The notes below the pieces were generated by a model. It did no database searches, was not told where the DNA came from, and saw nothing but the letters and a program-made list of their open reading frames with translations. DNA of 5,835 nt. Source: Oscillospiraceae bacterium. Its GTDB lineage: Bacteria; Bacillota; Clostridia; Oscillospirales; Ruminococcaceae. The stretch is taken from contig JAFXOO010000314.1 in NCBI GenBank assembly GCA_017528675.1, forward strand, positions 1 to 5,835, read 5' to 3'. The position numbers and the translations under genes were made by a program. This document shows positions 5,550 through 5,835 of the stretch, piece by piece (position 1 is the first letter of the stretch; every line of letters starts with the position of its first letter).

Positions 5550-5654
5550 GGATTTACCTTCTTTCCGCTGTTTTCCTCGCCGTTTTGCATGAAAGCACGG
5601 CCGGGGTTTTATGCAATTTGTCAGGACTTCTGTCGAAATTGCATGCTTATTTTA
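5550..5654 (-). promoter_or_regulatory. paaK 5' leader region
   Basis: This is the untranslated leader between the predicted transcription start (about 5648) and the paaK ATG. In transcription order it contains the 9-bp dyad (5644-5611), a GC-rich patch (5606-5595), a third copy of the dyad half-site (minus-strand ATGCAA, 5590-5585), a purine-rich stretch and the AGAAGG ribosome site (5562-5557). No leader peptide with convincing aromatic codons was evident. Confidence 0.6.
5611..5644 (-). promoter_or_regulatory. 9-bp dyad in the paaK leader, candidate operator or switch
   Basis: ATGCAATTT (5611-5619) and AAATTGCAT (5636-5644) form a perfect 9-bp inverted repeat with a 16-nt spacer, starting about 4 nt after the predicted transcription start. 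It could be a repressor operator blocking promoter clearance, or an RNA hairpin. The arm at 5611-5616 can alternatively pair with TTGCAT at 5585-5590. I see no U-tract after either hairpin, so it is not a classical attenuator. No regulator gene is in the window. Confidence 0.6.
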
Positions 5655-5683
5655 ATTATATCATGGAATCTCTCCTGTGTCAA
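5655..5683 (-). promoter_or_regulatory. Consensus sigma-A promoter for the paaK operon
   Basis: On the minus strand, TTGACA (5678-5683) and TATAAT (5655-5660) are separated by exactly 17 bp, matching the sigma-A/sigma-70 consensus at all 12 positions. An A at about 5648 is a suitable transcription start, giving a leader of roughly 100 nt before paaK. A promoter this strong usually needs an added layer of control, and the dyad just downstream is the obvious candidate. Confidence 0.92.
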
Positions 5684-5730
5684 GGTTTTGTTGTGTGCCT
5701 GCACGGAAATCCATTTTCTGGAGTATTATA

Positions 5731-5835
5731 GGCAACACCGCACAGAGCTGGTGGTGCAGATGTGCAGCCAGATTTTTCGTCAGATTGTATAGAAATGACG
5801 CCGCTGGGCTGGCGCCCAGCAAGGAATTTCTGTGC
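5731..5835. other. Structured gene-free element cut by the right edge
   Basis: No gene is visible. GCTGGGC (5803-5809) pairs with GCCCAGC (5814-5820), nested inside GTATAGAAAT (5787-5796) with ATTTCTGTGC (5826-5835), which pair over 10 bp with two wobbles. A smaller inverted repeat joins CACC (5736-5739) and GGTG (5750-5753), with GCA/TGC outside it. Nested dyads of this kind suit a dispersed repeat, a non-autonomous mobile element or the end of a structured transcript. Confidence 0.4.

Noticed and set aside
5725..5730. A second TATAAT on the minus strand upstream of paaK
   Set aside because: No -35-like hexamer occurs at 15-19 bp; the promoter at 5655-5683 is far better.
4602..5792. A 396-codon plus-strand frame
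   Set aside because: It is antisense to paaK and its promoter, with no recognisable domain.
1..5835. CRISPR array, tRNA, rRNA or transposase gene
   Set aside because: No regularly spaced direct repeats, no recognisable tRNA or rRNA segment and no transposase-like protein were seen on either strand.

Overview
The window looks like a chromosomal segment of an anaerobic, moderately GC-rich Firmicute, most likely a Clostridia/Ruminococcus-type gut or rumen bacterium. This rests on the strong AGGAGG-like ribosome binding sites, a textbook sigma-A promoter, and an arylpyruvate:ferredoxin oxidoreductase plus aryl-CoA ligase gene set typical of anaerobes. The genus is an inference. All six genes I accept lie on the minus strand, so the window reads right to left.

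Layout in transcription order: (1) 5731-5835, a gene-free structured stretch cut by the window edge; (2) a consensus promoter (5655-5683) and a ~100-nt leader with a 9-bp dyad; (3) paaK (4242-5549), phenylacetate-CoA ligase family; (4) a 146-bp gap holding repeat copy R3 and an ATCATATGA pair; (5) iorA (2320-4095), the TPP/ferredoxin-domain alpha subunit of indolepyruvate ferredoxin oxidoreductase; (6) a small unrecognised membrane protein (1996-2304), apparently translationally coupled to iorA; (7) iorB (1361-1939), the beta subunit; (8) a 128-bp gap with repeat copy R2; (9) a stand-alone tandem-ACT-domain protein (804-1232); (10) a PF06541-like five-helix membrane protein (232-801) starting next to the ACT stop codon and ending inside repeat copy R1; (11) 1-231, gene-free and rich in inverted repeats.

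The first five genes form a coherent metabolic unit. IorAB interconverts arylpyruvates and arylacetyl-CoA using ferredoxin, PaaK interconverts arylacetyl-CoA and arylacetate, and the ACT protein probably senses an aromatic amino acid or related ligand. The unit could run towards aromatic amino acid breakdown with energy recovery, or in reverse, activating scavenged phenylacetate/indoleacetate and reductively carboxylating it to make Phe/Trp, as classically described in rumen anaerobes. The sequence alone does not decide the direction.

The most unusual non-coding content is a three-copy two-hairpin repeat (R1, R2, R3) whose stems differ in sequence but keep their pairing. Each copy sits just 3' of, or inside, the end of a gene. 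The second is the paaK leader, which has two mutually exclusive pairings just downstream of the promoter.
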